64,000 bases of DNA from Clostridium ragsdalei P11 (GCF_001675165.1 NZ_LROS01000077.1:1-64000), one strand, 5' to 3'; shown: positions 48,083 to 56,706, numbered from the stretch's first letter. The notes: generated by a model from the sequence alone, not told the origin. A program made the numbers and translations.

Positions 48083-49030
48083 ATGATTTGTAATAAGTGT
48101 AATAAAAAAATACCAGATTCAAGTAACTTTTGTCCGAATTGCGGTAGTAAAGTTATGAATAAAAAAATACATAATAAAAAATTATTAATTAGTAGTATTA
48201 CTATAATTGTACTATTAATAGGAATTGTAGGTGGATATCAATATTATAAAAATCATTTTACCACTCAGACAAATAATAAATCAAATGAAGTTAGCAAACA
48301 AGTTCAAAATACATCTGATAAAGATAAAGTAATTATGTTTAAAGATAGTGGTTTTGATGAATTTATAAGAGAAAAAATAAATAAACCTCAAGGTGCTATT
48401 CATAAAAGTGATGTTGATTACCTAACTCACTTAGAGATAGAAGGTCATGAGGGTGCAGAAGCAGATATTAGTGGAATAGAAGATATGACTAATTTGCAAG
48501 ATCTTACTATAAGTTTTGGTAAAATTAAAAATATAGATAAATTAAAGGAATTAACTAATTTAAAAACTCTTCATTTAGAAGGTCTTGAACTTACTGATAT
48601 AAGTTGGTTGAAAGAATTAAAAAATTTAGAAACTCTTTTTTTGGATGGTAATAAAATTAGTGATATTAGTGTTTTAAAAAATTTATCTAAATTAGAATCT
48701 CTCTCGTTAAAAGATAATAATATCACTGATATAAGTACATTAAAAAAATTACCTAATTTAAAAGAGGTTTATTTAAATACTAATAGGGTTAATAATGTAA
48801 ATACATTAAAAGGTGGAGTTCCTAAGTTAGAGTCGTTTTCTATAGAAAGAAATAAATTTACTGATGTAAATCAACTTATAACTGCATTTAAGGGAACTAA
48901 AATAAAAAGCATTGATTTAGATTTTAATGTTGGTATAAGTGATGCTGACATTAAAAAGTTACAAGATGCTATACCTGCATGTACAATACAGTATAATGTC
49001 CGTGATTCGGAGTATTATAAAACAAATTAA
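48083..49030 (+). CDS. Zinc-ribbon, membrane-anchored leucine-rich repeat protein
   Basis: 315 residues. An N-terminal zinc ribbon (CNKCNKKIP...FCPNCGSK, residues 3-24) is followed by one TM helix (about 35-53), a linker, and from about 90 an internalin-like LRR domain with at least six 22-residue repeats (LKNLETLFLDGNKISDISVL). The topology puts the zinc ribbon inside and the LRR outside. It probably mediates protein contact at the cell surface. The start ATG follows TAGGGAGAT. Confidence 0.88.
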   Translation: MICNKCNKKIPDSSNFCPNCGSKVMNKKIHNKKLLISSITIIVLLIGIVGGYQYYKNHFTTQTNNKSNEVSKQVQNTSDKDKVIMFKDSGFDEFIREKINKPQGAIHKSDVDYLTHLEIEGHEGAEADISGIEDMTNLQDLTISFGKIKNIDKLKELTNLKTLHLEGLELTDISWLKELKNLETLFLDGNKISDISVLKNLSKLESLSLKDNNITDISTLKKLPNLKEVYLNTNRVNNVNTLKGGVPKLESFSIERNKFTDVNQLITAFKGTKIKSIDLDFNVGISDADIKKLQDAIPACTIQYNVRDSEYYKTN

Positions 49031-49057
49031 TAAAAAAATATTAGTGGTATTTTTTAT

Positions 49058-49089
49058 GATTAGAGAAAACAAAATCTCTAGTCTTTTTT
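49058..49089 (+). terminator. Terminator after the LRR gene
   Basis: GATTAGAGA / TCTCTAGTC with an 8-base loop and TTTTTT. Confidence 0.88.
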
Positions 49090-49134
49090 GTTTGCAAAAA
49101 ATTAACCAATAGAATAAGTTGACTTTAAAACTAG

Positions 49135-49370
49135 AAATCAATAAATTGCTTAAAGTTTCACATTTACAAGTTGATGTGTTAAAATATTTTATATAATGAT
49201 AAAATATAGTTAAAAATTGAAAGTTAAGGATGATTTTCTTGCGTTAACACTTTGGAAAATCAACCTTTGCTTTCAACGCTTAACTTTATGTTTATAGAGA
49301 TTCTAATTGAAATTTGTCACTACATGATTTGTATAAGGTAACTTTCAATTTAGAAACTTTATAATTACGA
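49135..49370. repeat. Composite repeat: family R core between family P end remnants
   Basis: A family R-like palindrome at 49205-49290 (GAAAGTTAAGGATGATTTTC...GAAAATC...GCTTAACTTT) is followed at 49291-49365 by a type B end (TGAAATTTGTCA...TTTAGAAACTTTATA). The left flank resembles a degraded P end. It has the same mosaic layout as 10275-10490. Confidence 0.5.
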
Positions 49371-49394
49371 ATTGAAAAAAAGGGGGCAATTTTT

Positions 49395-50579
49395 ATGATA
49401 TCCAATAAAATGAAAGAACATGTATCTAAAAGTTCTATAATAAGAGCTATGTTTGAAGAAGGAAAGAGACTAGCTTCAATTTATGGGGAAGAAAATGTAT
49501 TTGACTTTAGTTTGGGAAATCCAAATGTAGAACCACCTGAGGATATAAAAAAAGCTGTAAGTGAAATTATGTCCGAGGAATCTCCCAATCTGGTTCATGG
49601 TTACATGAGCAATTCGGGTTATGAGGATGTAAGGGCTAAAATTGCAGAGCACATAAATAAAAAATACAATTTGAAGCTTACTGAAAATAATTTGGTAATG
49701 ACTTGTGGTGCAGCAGGAGGGCTTAATATAATTTTCAAAACTCTTTTGAATCCAGGAGATGAAGTTATTACATTTTCGCCCTTCTTTGGAGAGTATGAGA
49801 ATTATGTAGATAATTTTGGTGGGAAGCTTGAAATAGTACCTTCAAATACAGAAACTTTTGAGCCAGATTTAAATGCATTAGAGCAATCCATAAATGCTAA
49901 AACAAAGGCAATAATCATAAATTCACCAAACAATCCTACAGGAATAATTTATTCGGAAAAGCTTATTAAAGATTTATCGCAGCTTTTAGACAAGAAACAG
50001 GAACAACTTGGTACTAGTATATACTTAATTTCAGATGAACCCTATAGAGAAATAGCTTATGATGGAGTAAAGGTTCCATACATATTGAATTATTATAGAA
50101 ATTCTATAGTAGGCTATTCTTATAGCAAATCCCTTTCACTCCCGGGTGAGAGAATAGGATATGTAGTTTGCAGTAGTGATATGGATGATTTTAAAGATGT
50201 TATGCCTGCCCTTAATGTGGCAAATAGAATTTTAGGTTTTGTAAATGCACCATCTTTATTTCAAAGGGTAATTGCAAAATGTTTAGATTCAAGCGTAGAT
50301 ATGAATATATATAAGAAAAATAGAGACTTACTATACAATCATCTTGTTAAAATAGGATTTTCCTGTGTTAAACCTGAAGGAGCTTTTTATTTATTCCCTA
50401 AGTCATTAATTGCTGATGATGTTGAATTTGCAAAGGAAGCAAAGAAATTTAACTTGCTAATAGTTCCAGGTTCATCCTTTAAATGTCCTGGTCACTTTAG
50501 ACTTTCATATTGCATTTCTTATGATAAAATAGAAAAGTCTTTAGACAGTTTTGATAAACTTGCAAAGAAATATCTCTAG
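49395..50579 (+). CDS. Pyridoxal-phosphate aminotransferase class I/II
   Basis: 394 residues, AspC/AlaA-like fold type I. NSPNNPTG at about 176-183, SDEPYREI, and the PLP Lys in YSYSKSLSLPGERIGY; the C-terminal Arg is in GHFRLSYCIS. It probably transaminates aspartate or another amino acid with a keto acid; the substrate cannot be set from sequence. The start ATG follows AAGGGGGCA. It stands alone between repeat regions. Confidence 0.9.
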   Translation: MISNKMKEHVSKSSIIRAMFEEGKRLASIYGEENVFDFSLGNPNVEPPEDIKKAVSEIMSEESPNLVHGYMSNSGYEDVRAKIAEHINKKYNLKLTENNLVMTCGAAGGLNIIFKTLLNPGDEVITFSPFFGEYENYVDNFGGKLEIVPSNTETFEPDLNALEQSINAKTKAIIINSPNNPTGIIYSEKLIKDLSQLLDKKQEQLGTSIYLISDEPYREIAYDGVKVPYILNYYRNSIVGYSYSKSLSLPGERIGYVVCSSDMDDFKDVMPALNVANRILGFVNAPSLFQRVIAKCLDSSVDMNIYKKNRDLLYNHLVKIGFSCVKPEGAFYLFPKSLIADDVEFAKEAKKFNLLIVPGSSFKCPGHFRLSYCISYDKIEKSLDSFDKLAKKYL

Positions 50580-50584
50580 AATAG

Positions 50585-50833
50585 AGTTTCTAAACGAAAA
50601 ATCAACTTATACGTAAAGATATTTTTACAATAAACAAGAACATTTAAATATTTTGTATACAAGTCTTAGTGGAAAATTTATAAAAAAAACTAAGGACTTT
50701 TGAATTGTTTGAGGTACGAGTTTTCAAAAGTCCTTAAGTTTTTATAAATTTTCTGCTTAGACTTATCAAAATATTTAACGTACTTGTGATTGTAAAAAAT
50801 ATCCGAAGTATAAGTTGATTTTTTTGCTTAAGA
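50585..50833. repeat. Family P palindrome, type A (P7)
   Basis: Outer arms CTAAACGAAAAATCAACTTA / TAAGTTGATTTTTTTGCTTA; core stem CTAAGGACTTTTGAA / TTTTCAAAAGTCCTTAAG; loop TGTTTGAGGTACGAGTTT in plus orientation. It lies between the convergent aminotransferase and hydrolase genes. Confidence 0.8.
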
Positions 50834-50845
50834 TCCCTACAAGGT

Positions 50846-51607
50846 CTAGTATGTGAATACCAGTTTTCCAACTCTTAAAGCAATGGGCTTTGACCAGAGC
50901 CAACTATTTGTAGTGGAATCATCAAAATAATAAATAGCTCCTTTTGTTGGATCAGAACCATATAATGCTTCTAAAGCAGCCTTTCTAGAACTATCAGAAG
51001 CAGGCTTGTTTATCCATCCATTTAATACTGGAGTAAATTGATAATATCCATAGGATACTTGGTATATTACATCTTTTAGTGTAGATGGAAACTGAGAACT
51101 TTGAACTCTATTTATAACTGCAGCGGCTACGGCTACTTTAGCAGTATAAGGTTCACTTTCTGCTTCAGCAGTTACAAGTCTTGCAAGCAAATCTACCTCG
51201 CTGTCAGTACAGGAAATTATATATTTTGGAGAGGTTGTTACATTAAAAACATAACCTGCAGGAATGTTTAATACTTGTCCAGGGTAAATATAACTGCTTA
51301 CATTACTATTGGCAGCAATTAAAGTGTCAAGAGATATTCCAAATTTTTTTGCTATCAAGTAAAGTGTGTCAGAGGCTTGTACAGTATAAGTCTTTGAATT
51401 AACATATAGAGCTTGACCTGGATATATGCTATTTCCACTTAAACTATTATCATTAATGATTGTAGTTGCATTTGTTTTAAATAATACTCCTATTTTAAAT
51501 AAGGAGTCACCAGGTTTTACAGTGTAACTAGCTGCATGTACTTGGGTAAAAGATAATGTGCACAGAAATGCGGCAAATAACATTGTCCTGATTTTTTTAA
51601 AATTCAT
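50846..51607 (-). CDS. Cell wall hydrolase, two LysM plus SleB-like domain
   Basis: 253 residues. A signal peptide (about 1-25, cleavage near VHAAS) precedes LysM 1 (about 27-70, YTVKPGDSLFKIG), LysM 2 (about 72-115, YTVQASDTLYLIAKKFG), and a C-terminal Hydrolase_2 (SleB-like) domain (about 133-253) with LARLVTAEAESEPYTAKVAVAAAVINRV, whose Glu is the likely catalytic residue. It should cut peptidoglycan. The c-di-AMP riboswitch in its leader ties it to osmotic and wall control. The start ATG follows AAGGGGGAT. Confidence 0.93.
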   Translation of the reverse strand: MNFKKIRTMLFAAFLCTLSFTQVHAASYTVKPGDSLFKIGVLFKTNATTIINDNSLSGNSIYPGQALYVNSKTYTVQASDTLYLIAKKFGISLDTLIAANSNVSSYIYPGQVLNIPAGYVFNVTTSPKYIISCTDSEVDLLARLVTAEAESEPYTAKVAVAAAVINRVQSSQFPSTLKDVIYQVSYGYYQFTPVLNGWINKPASDSSRKAALEALYGSDPTKGAIYYFDDSTTNSWLWSKPIALRVGKLVFTY

Positions 51608-51628
51608 AAATATAGATCCCCCTTAATT

Positions 51629-51750
51629 TTGCCTACGAGGTTAGTTGACGGGTTCGGGATTGGGATACCCCTACTTTTTAGTAAAAAAGATTAACCCCAA
51701 AAAAATAATTATCCCCCGCATCTCATTCTTGAGATTTAGGCTTGTCTATG
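51629..51750 (-). ncRNA. c-di-AMP riboswitch (ydaO/yuaA class)
   Basis: On the minus strand: AAGCCTAAATCTCAAG, ATGCGGGGGA, TTGGGGTTAATC, TAGGGG, CCCGAACCCGTCAACTAACC and CTCGTAGGC: the conserved ydaO blocks in order. It lies directly upstream of the LysM/SleB gene. High c-di-AMP should turn it off. Confidence 0.93.
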
Positions 51751-51851
51751 TTTGCTATTCTAACAGTATTTCCAGAACATATCCATATTAAATAGATGGG
51801 ACTATTGACATAAACTTTCAATTTTACACTATCAATTGCTTGAAACATAAC

Positions 51852-52096
51852 TCAACTTTCGCAGTTTAAAAATATTGCGAAGCAAAGCTTTGCAAGTTAA
51901 GAATTAATAATGAAAAATTAATAGTGAAGGATGATTTTTAGCTATCGCAAAAAATCTTTAAATTTGTATAAGTCAGTGCTTAGTAATGTTTTGCTTTAGC
52001 AAAACGAGCATTCAAAAATTTAATTAAAGATTTTTTGTAATGTAACGGAAAAAAATCCACATTAACTATTAATTCTTCATTCTTAACTATTAACTA
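51852..52096. repeat. Family R palindrome, long form
   Basis: Nearly the same as 33656-33935: GCAAGTTAAGAATTAATAAT...GAAGGATGATTTTTAGCT / GGAAAAAAATCCACATTAAC...TTCTTAACTATTAAC, with an inner GTTTTGCTTTAGCAAAAC hairpin. It occupies the gap before the DUF116 gene. Confidence 0.75.
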
Positions 52097-52201
52097 AAAA
52101 AATGTTATATGTGAGAAAATTAATAACGTAACTTCTCGTTATTAAAAGTGATAATATAGTTATATAACAAAAATTCAAAAGTGATTAAATAGGAGAATAT
52201 T

Positions 52202-53365
52202 ATGGAAAATTGTATAACCTATTTTCTTAGAGATGAATCTAAAAATTCAAATGAATATTACAAATGTATATCCAATTTTTCAAATGAAGTTATCGAAAAA
52301 ATTGAAATCGAAGCAAATAATATAATAGAAGATTTTATAAATTTTATTAAGAATAATAGTATAGAAGAACTTAGAAGTAGAGAAGAGTATGAACTTGAAT
52401 TTCTAATCATTGGAGTTTTGTGGAAAACCTATATAACAAAAGCTTTAAATGCAGATAGAATGTCCTTGAATGTTTTAAAGCTTCTATTTAATTTGAGGAC
52501 AAAATCAAAATTTTTAAGGAAAAGTGTGGACAATTTAAGGGGAAGGTTTGCTTGTAAATATCTTTTAAAGAAAGAAGTAGAGCCTTCTTCTGTGTCTTAT
52601 GGTGAAAGTGACTTTGAAAAATTACTATTCTGGCTGACTGCTTCAGGGGAATTCAAATATGAGTGCAGGAGAATGAACACATGGCTGCTATTTTTAAAAA
52701 ATAGCAGTGAAGAATATATTATAAAAGTAAACAAGTGTGCCTTTAAAATATCACTGTGGTTTCAAAAAAGATCCAGGGAGGTACTTGGAGTATATACTCC
52801 AAATGTACAGAAATTTTTAGACACCAACTATAGGTTCTATGGAATAAGAGAGGATAATGTTTTCTGTGGCAGGAAGGAAGTTGAGTACCATCTAAATATG
52901 GTTGGAGCAGAGATATTAAGTAATGCATTTAGAAAGTTATTTGTTAAGACAAAGGAAAGAAAAGTACTCCTGCCTGCTTGCATTTGCTTGAAACCGGAAG
53001 GGGTATGCAAGAGAAAAGAGGTCAAAGATGGTTTCTTGTGTGGGAATTGTTCTAAAAGCTGCAGGGTAAATGAGCTTACGAAGCTTGGTAAATCCCATAA
53101 CTTTCAGGTTCTAATTGTTCCTCACGAAACTGATGCCTTTTCAAATGCAAAAAATATTAAATATGGAGATGTGGGCGTTGTAGGTGTGGCTTGCGTACTC
53201 AACCTAATAGAAGGTGGGCTGAAGGCTAGAAACTTAAACCTTGTCCCACAATGTGTTATCCTTGATTATTGCGGATGCAAAAGTCATTGGGATAACAATG
53301 GAATACAGACGGATATCAACTGCAAAAAGTTGTTTGAAATTTTGCAAGTTGCCGAAAATATGTGA
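52202..53365 (+). CDS. DUF116 family protein
   Basis: 387 residues. A helical N-terminal half (about 1-200) is followed by a Cys-rich C-terminal half with CICLKPEGVC and CGNCSKSC (about 260-290), then DYCGCKSHW near 360. The cysteine layout suggests an iron-sulphur cluster or zinc site. DUF116 proteins of clostridia have no assigned function. The start ATG follows AGGAGAAT. The gene is isolated, so context gives no help. Confidence 0.85.
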   Translation: MENCITYFLRDESKNSNEYYKCISNFSNEVIEKIEIEANNIIEDFINFIKNNSIEELRSREEYELEFLIIGVLWKTYITKALNADRMSLNVLKLLFNLRTKSKFLRKSVDNLRGRFACKYLLKKEVEPSSVSYGESDFEKLLFWLTASGEFKYECRRMNTWLLFLKNSSEEYIIKVNKCAFKISLWFQKRSREVLGVYTPNVQKFLDTNYRFYGIREDNVFCGRKEVEYHLNMVGAEILSNAFRKLFVKTKERKVLLPACICLKPEGVCKRKEVKDGFLCGNCSKSCRVNELTKLGKSHNFQVLIVPHETDAFSNAKNIKYGDVGVVGVACVLNLIEGGLKARNLNLVPQCVILDYCGCKSHWDNNGIQTDINCKKLFEILQVAENM

Positions 53366-53384
53366 TGTTCCTTATATAAAGCTA

Positions 53385-54842
53385 TTAGGCTCTGCTACTT
53401 TTAGATTTTTTATTAATAGCATTATTTGCTATAAATAAAGATAAAATTAGAGCAATAACAAGAACGAAAGTTTCAATTGTAAAAGCGTGCTTTACTCCGA
53501 ATACTAAACTTAAAGCTTGACTCTTTGCATTAGATGGATTGCCTGCAGCAAATAAGTATTTTTTTTGGGATGCACTCATTATAGCAACAAATAAAGAAGT
53601 TCCGAATGCTCCTGCTATTTGCTGTAAGGTGTTCATTATGGCAGTTCCATGAGGATAGTATTTTGGAGATAATTGATTTAAACTATTGGTTTGTATAGGA
53701 GTATTTATAAGTCCAACAGCTATTAGAGATAAACAATGAAGTACAATAATAACAGGAATAGTTATACTCATAGATACAAAACGTGAAAGTAAAAAGAATG
53801 TAATAGTTGATATTGCATATCCAGGTATAATTAATGCTTTAGGGCCAAATTTATCATATAAATGACCTGAAATTGGTGATATAATTCCGTTGATAAATCC
53901 ACCAGGTAACATTAAAAGACCAGCAGTAAATGCAGCTAAACCCAGGGCACCTTCAAGAAACATCGGTAAAATAAGCATAGTAGCAAAGTTAATCATGTGC
54001 ATAATTATCATAAGTATACAGCCAAGGCTAAACATAGATTCTTTAAATGGATGCATGTCCAACATAGGTTGGCTCATGTGTAATTGACGCAGCACAAATA
54101 TGGCTAATGCTATACAAGAAATAATAATAGGAGCTGCTATTAAATATGTATAAGAGCTTCCAATATTACTAACACCATATATAAATCCACCGAATCCTAT
54201 AGTAGACAGTACAATTGATAAAAGATCTATAGGTGGTTTTGTAAGTTCTGTTACATTTTCGACATATTTGTAACCTAAAGCTAAAGATATAACTGAAAAA
54301 GGTAGTATTATAAAGAACAACCATCTCCAGTTGAGAGATTGAATAATTAAGCCAGAAAGAGTTGGTCCAATAGCTGGTGCACAAAACATTACGAGGTTAA
54401 ATATACCAAGGGCTTTTCCACGTTTTTCTATAGGGTTTATAATCAATAAAGTATTCACTATGTTAGGTATTAAAATACCAGTTCCAATAGCCTGAATTAA
54501 TCGGCCTACTAGTAAAATTGAAAAAGCTGTAGAGAAACCACTTATAACTGTTCCAACCAAAAATATGGTTACAGAGGTTAGAAATAGCTGTCTTGTTGTA
54601 AAACTTTGAATAAGTAATGCAGAAACAGGAATAGCTATTCCCATAATAAGCATATATCCTGTACTAAGCCATTGTACAGTATTTGCAGATATACTAAATT
54701 GAACCATTAAATTTTTTAATGCCATATTTAGTAAAGTTTCATTTAACATACACAAAAATCCTGCCATGATTAGGGCAATAGTTATTGGTACTACATTGTA
54801 AGTCCTTTGTTGATAATTTGATTCTTCTAAACGTTCTTCCAT
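53385..54842 (-). CDS. DHA2 family multidrug efflux MFS transporter
   Basis: 485 residues, 14 TM helices, EmrB/QacA type (SGLIIQSLNWRWLFFIILPFS motif near 165-185). The start ATG follows AGGAGG. The upstream marR gene is separated by a terminator-like hairpin and an operator-like palindrome, so the pump probably has its own MarR-controlled promoter. Unlike the pump at 5586 it has no adaptor genes. Confidence 0.92.
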   Translation of the reverse strand: MEERLEESNYQQRTYNVVPITIALIMAGFLCMLNETLLNMALKNLMVQFSISANTVQWLSTGYMLIMGIAIPVSALLIQSFTTRQLFLTSVTIFLVGTVISGFSTAFSILLVGRLIQAIGTGILIPNIVNTLLIINPIEKRGKALGIFNLVMFCAPAIGPTLSGLIIQSLNWRWLFFIILPFSVISLALGYKYVENVTELTKPPIDLLSIVLSTIGFGGFIYGVSNIGSSYTYLIAAPIIISCIALAIFVLRQLHMSQPMLDMHPFKESMFSLGCILMIIMHMINFATMLILPMFLEGALGLAAFTAGLLMLPGGFINGIISPISGHLYDKFGPKALIIPGYAISTITFFLLSRFVSMSITIPVIIVLHCLSLIAVGLINTPIQTNSLNQLSPKYYPHGTAIMNTLQQIAGAFGTSLFVAIMSASQKKYLFAAGNPSNAKSQALSLVFGVKHAFTIETFVLVIALILSLFIANNAINKKSKSSRA

Positions 54843-54878
54843 AAAATTTCCTCCTAGTTAGTAATTAAATTAGTCATT

Positions 54879-54892
54879 TGCACAGTTGTGCA
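54879..54892. promoter_or_regulatory. Probable MarR operator before the MFS gene
   Basis: The palindrome TGCACAGTTGTGCA (6-bp arms, 2-base centre) lies about 40 bases upstream of the MFS start codon. Assignment to the neighbouring MarR is inference. Confidence 0.6.
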
Positions 54893-54907
54893 GATATTAA
54901 AATATAT

Positions 54908-54973
54908 AAAAAAATCCTCCACTATGAAAAATACATTGTTACAATACAAAATAGAAATCATAATAGAGGAGGG
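54908..54973 (-). terminator. Terminator between marR and MFS genes
   Basis: On the minus strand CCTCCTCTATTATGA pairs imperfectly with TCATAGTGGAGGA and is followed at once by TTTTTTT. Confidence 0.75.
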
Positions 54974-55005
54974 TTAACCATGTTTTTATAAAGGTAAATA
55001 GCTTA

Positions 55006-55455
55006 TTATTTTTTGCTAATTTTCTTCTCTTCTATAGATATGTTTTTTTCAAATTTATTTAGAGTGTCTATAAACAAATCTAATTGATCTTTTGAAATTT
55101 CGTTTGTAATGTTTGTAAATAAGTGTTCAATGAATGGATATACTTCATGTTTTAATTTTTTACCTTCAGGTGTAACATAAATTAAAAATGAGCGCCTATC
55201 TTCAGCGCTTTTTTTGCGTACTACTAGATTTTTCCTTTCAAGAATGTCTAGTATTCGAACTAAAGTTGCCTGATCTTTGTCAACCTTTTTAGCTAGCTGT
55301 TTTTGGTTGACGCCGTCTTCTTCTGTTAAAGACAATAATACTGACCACTGTTCTGTGGTTATATTATATTTTTTAAGATTTAAAGATAAAAATCTTAAAA
55401 TTTTTCTATTAACAGAATTTATATACATACCAATGGACTTATCAAGAGATCTCAT
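55006..55455 (-). CDS. MarR family transcriptional regulator
   Basis: 149 residues, MarR winged helix (NQKQLAKKVDKDQATLVRILDILERKNLV region at about 54-82; key residues QLA, DQATLVR) and wing with SAEDRRS. It probably represses its own promoter and the following MFS pump. The start ATG follows TAGGAGG. Its long 5' leader contains a family M element. Confidence 0.92.
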   Translation of the reverse strand: MRSLDKSIGMYINSVNRKILRFLSLNLKKYNITTEQWSVLLSLTEEDGVNQKQLAKKVDKDQATLVRILDILERKNLVVRKKSAEDRRSFLIYVTPEGKKLKHEVYPFIEHLFTNITNEISKDQLDLFIDTLNKFEKNISIEEKKISKK

Positions 55456-55486
55456 AGCTTTTGCCTCCTAGGATATATGATATTAA

Positions 55487-55627
55487 GTGATTCTTGGGTT
55501 CAGATGGAGTTTGCTTATAAGGATGACTTTCTCCAGCTGAACCTTAGAAGAACTTATCCAGGGACGTAGCTGCTCTTTACTCCCACTTGGAGAAGTGGGA
55601 GTATTAGAGCAGGTAGTCATCGGATAA
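55487..55627 (+). mobile_element. Family M element in the marR leader
   Basis: LE GTGATTCTTGGGTTCAGATGGAG pairing with CTCCAGCTGAACC (longer loop than other copies), internal TTATCCAGGGACGTAGC, hairpin CTCCCACTTGGAGAAGTGGGAG, and right end GTAGTCATCGGATAA. The element is about 141 bp, between the marR promoter and its SD, in the opposite orientation to marR. Confidence 0.75.
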
Positions 55628-55649
55628 ATATAATTAATTTACATATAGT

Positions 55650-55688
55650 TAGCATACTAATAATATGCTAGACTATTAAAAATGTCAA
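55650..55688 (-). promoter_or_regulatory. Promoter and operator of marR
   Basis: Minus strand TTGACA (55683-55688), 17 bases, TATTAT (55660-55665). The inverted repeat TAGCATA-N7-TATGCTA (55650-55670) covers the -10 box. A transcript from here would cross the family M element before reaching marR. Confidence 0.75.
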
Positions 55689-55860
55689 GCAAATTTTAAC
55701 TCTAGGTATTTGTAAAAGGTTAAAATGCTATTAAATGTAATAATATATCTGCATATAATCTGATTTTTAAGTTAAAAAACACATAATTTAATTTTACAAA
55801 CACAAAACTTAATAATGTTAATATATAAATAAGTTAATGTTAAAATATTTAATATTAATA

Positions 55861-55889
55861 TTGATTTATTTAATTTATAGTGGTATATT
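55861..55889 (+). promoter_or_regulatory. Promoter of the DUF2089 operon
   Basis: TTGATT (55861-55866), 17 bases, TATATT (55884-55889), directly upstream of the SD AAAGGAGAG. The leader would be very short. The preceding DNA (55741-55775) carries a degraded family P end. Confidence 0.6.
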
Positions 55890-55916
55890 ATAGATATGGA
55901 AAAGGAGAGTGGTAAT

Positions 55917-56279
55917 TTGACATATAAAATTATTAGCAAATGTCCTGTTTGTTCTTCTAAACTTTTAATTTCAAAGATAAAATGTCCTAAATGTAATACT
56001 GTAATTGAAAATGATTTTGAAATGTCAAAGTTTGAATATCTTACAGACAGCCAATTGAAATTTATAGAAGTTTTCCTAAAAAACAGAGGGAACATAAAGG
56101 ATGTAGAAAAAGAACTTGGGATATCCTACCCTACTGTGAGGGCAAAACTAGATGAGGTCATAACAGCACTTGGATATAATGTGGCAAAAACCAACACTGT
56201 GGATAAAAAGAAAGTAGTAGATATGCTTGATAAAGGTGAAATAACTGCAGATCAGGCTATTAAAATGTTGAATGAATAA
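55917..56279 (+). CDS. DUF2089 family protein
   Basis: About 120 residues. An N-terminal zinc ribbon (CPVCSSKL, CPKCNTVI) is followed by an HTH-like region (FIEVFLKNRGNIKDVEKELGISYPTVRAKLDEV) and a C-terminal SHOCT-like helix (KKVVDMLDKGEITADQAIKMLN). I chose TTG at 55917 (SD AAAGGAGAG 8 bases before); an ATG 21 bases earlier has no SD and lies on the promoter. It is probably a regulator of the operon, by its HTH and its first position. Confidence 0.88.
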   Translation: MTYKIISKCPVCSSKLLISKIKCPKCNTVIENDFEMSKFEYLTDSQLKFIEVFLKNRGNIKDVEKELGISYPTVRAKLDEVITALGYNVAKTNTVDKKKVVDMLDKGEITADQAIKMLNE

Positions 56280-56304
56280 ATATATTGAAAAGGAGAAATA
56301 GAAA

Positions 56305-56694
56305 ATGAATGAGGAAATATCAAAGATTTTGAAAATGGTGGAAGAAGGAAAAATTACCTCTGACAAAGCTCAGGAACTTATTGAAGCACTAAACGATAAA
56401 AATACTTCTCTGGACGTTTGCAGCAATGTTTCAAATGATGCTGACATTATAAATAAAATGCTTAAAATAAAGGTTATTTCTCACGATGGAGATAATGTAA
56501 ATGTGAATTTACCTGTTAAATTTGTAAAGACCATGCTTAAAACTATAGGAAAAATTCCTATACCAGAAAGTGCAAAATGTATGGAAAATTTGGATTTGAG
56601 TGTTATTGCAGATGCAATAAACAATGGACTTTCAGGAAAGATAGTAGATGTAAAAAGTGCAAATGGTGACATAGTGGAAGTTAGTATAGAGTAA
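56305..56694 (+). CDS. SHOCT-like / YvlB-type small protein
   Basis: 129 residues. It begins with a SHOCT-like helix (ISKILKMVEEGKITSDKAQELIEAL) similar to the C-terminal helix of the upstream DUF2089 protein, followed by a beta-rich region (KVISHDGDNVNVNLPVKFV). The start ATG follows AAAAGGAGAAA. Small proteins of this sort accompany DUF2089 genes. The two shared helices may bind each other; the function is unknown. Confidence 0.75.
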   Translation: MNEEISKILKMVEEGKITSDKAQELIEALNDKNTSLDVCSNVSNDADIINKMLKIKVISHDGDNVNVNLPVKFVKTMLKTIGKIPIPESAKCMENLDLSVIADAINNGLSGKIVDVKSANGDIVEVSIE

Positions 56695-56706
56695 AGGAGA
56701 AAATTT

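Noticed and set aside
20007-50833. Family P palindromes as ordinary rho-independent terminators
   Set aside because: They lack T-runs after the stems, are far longer than terminators, and keep a constant asymmetric loop.
53241-53438. Plus-strand ORF overlapping the end of the DUF116 gene
   Set aside because: It is in another frame of a well-supported gene, without an SD or protein features.
54966-54991. Three-codon mini-ORF (ATG TTT TTA TAA) behind AGGAGG on the plus strand
   Set aside because: The SD-like bases are the stem of the minus-strand terminator; no plus-strand gene follows.
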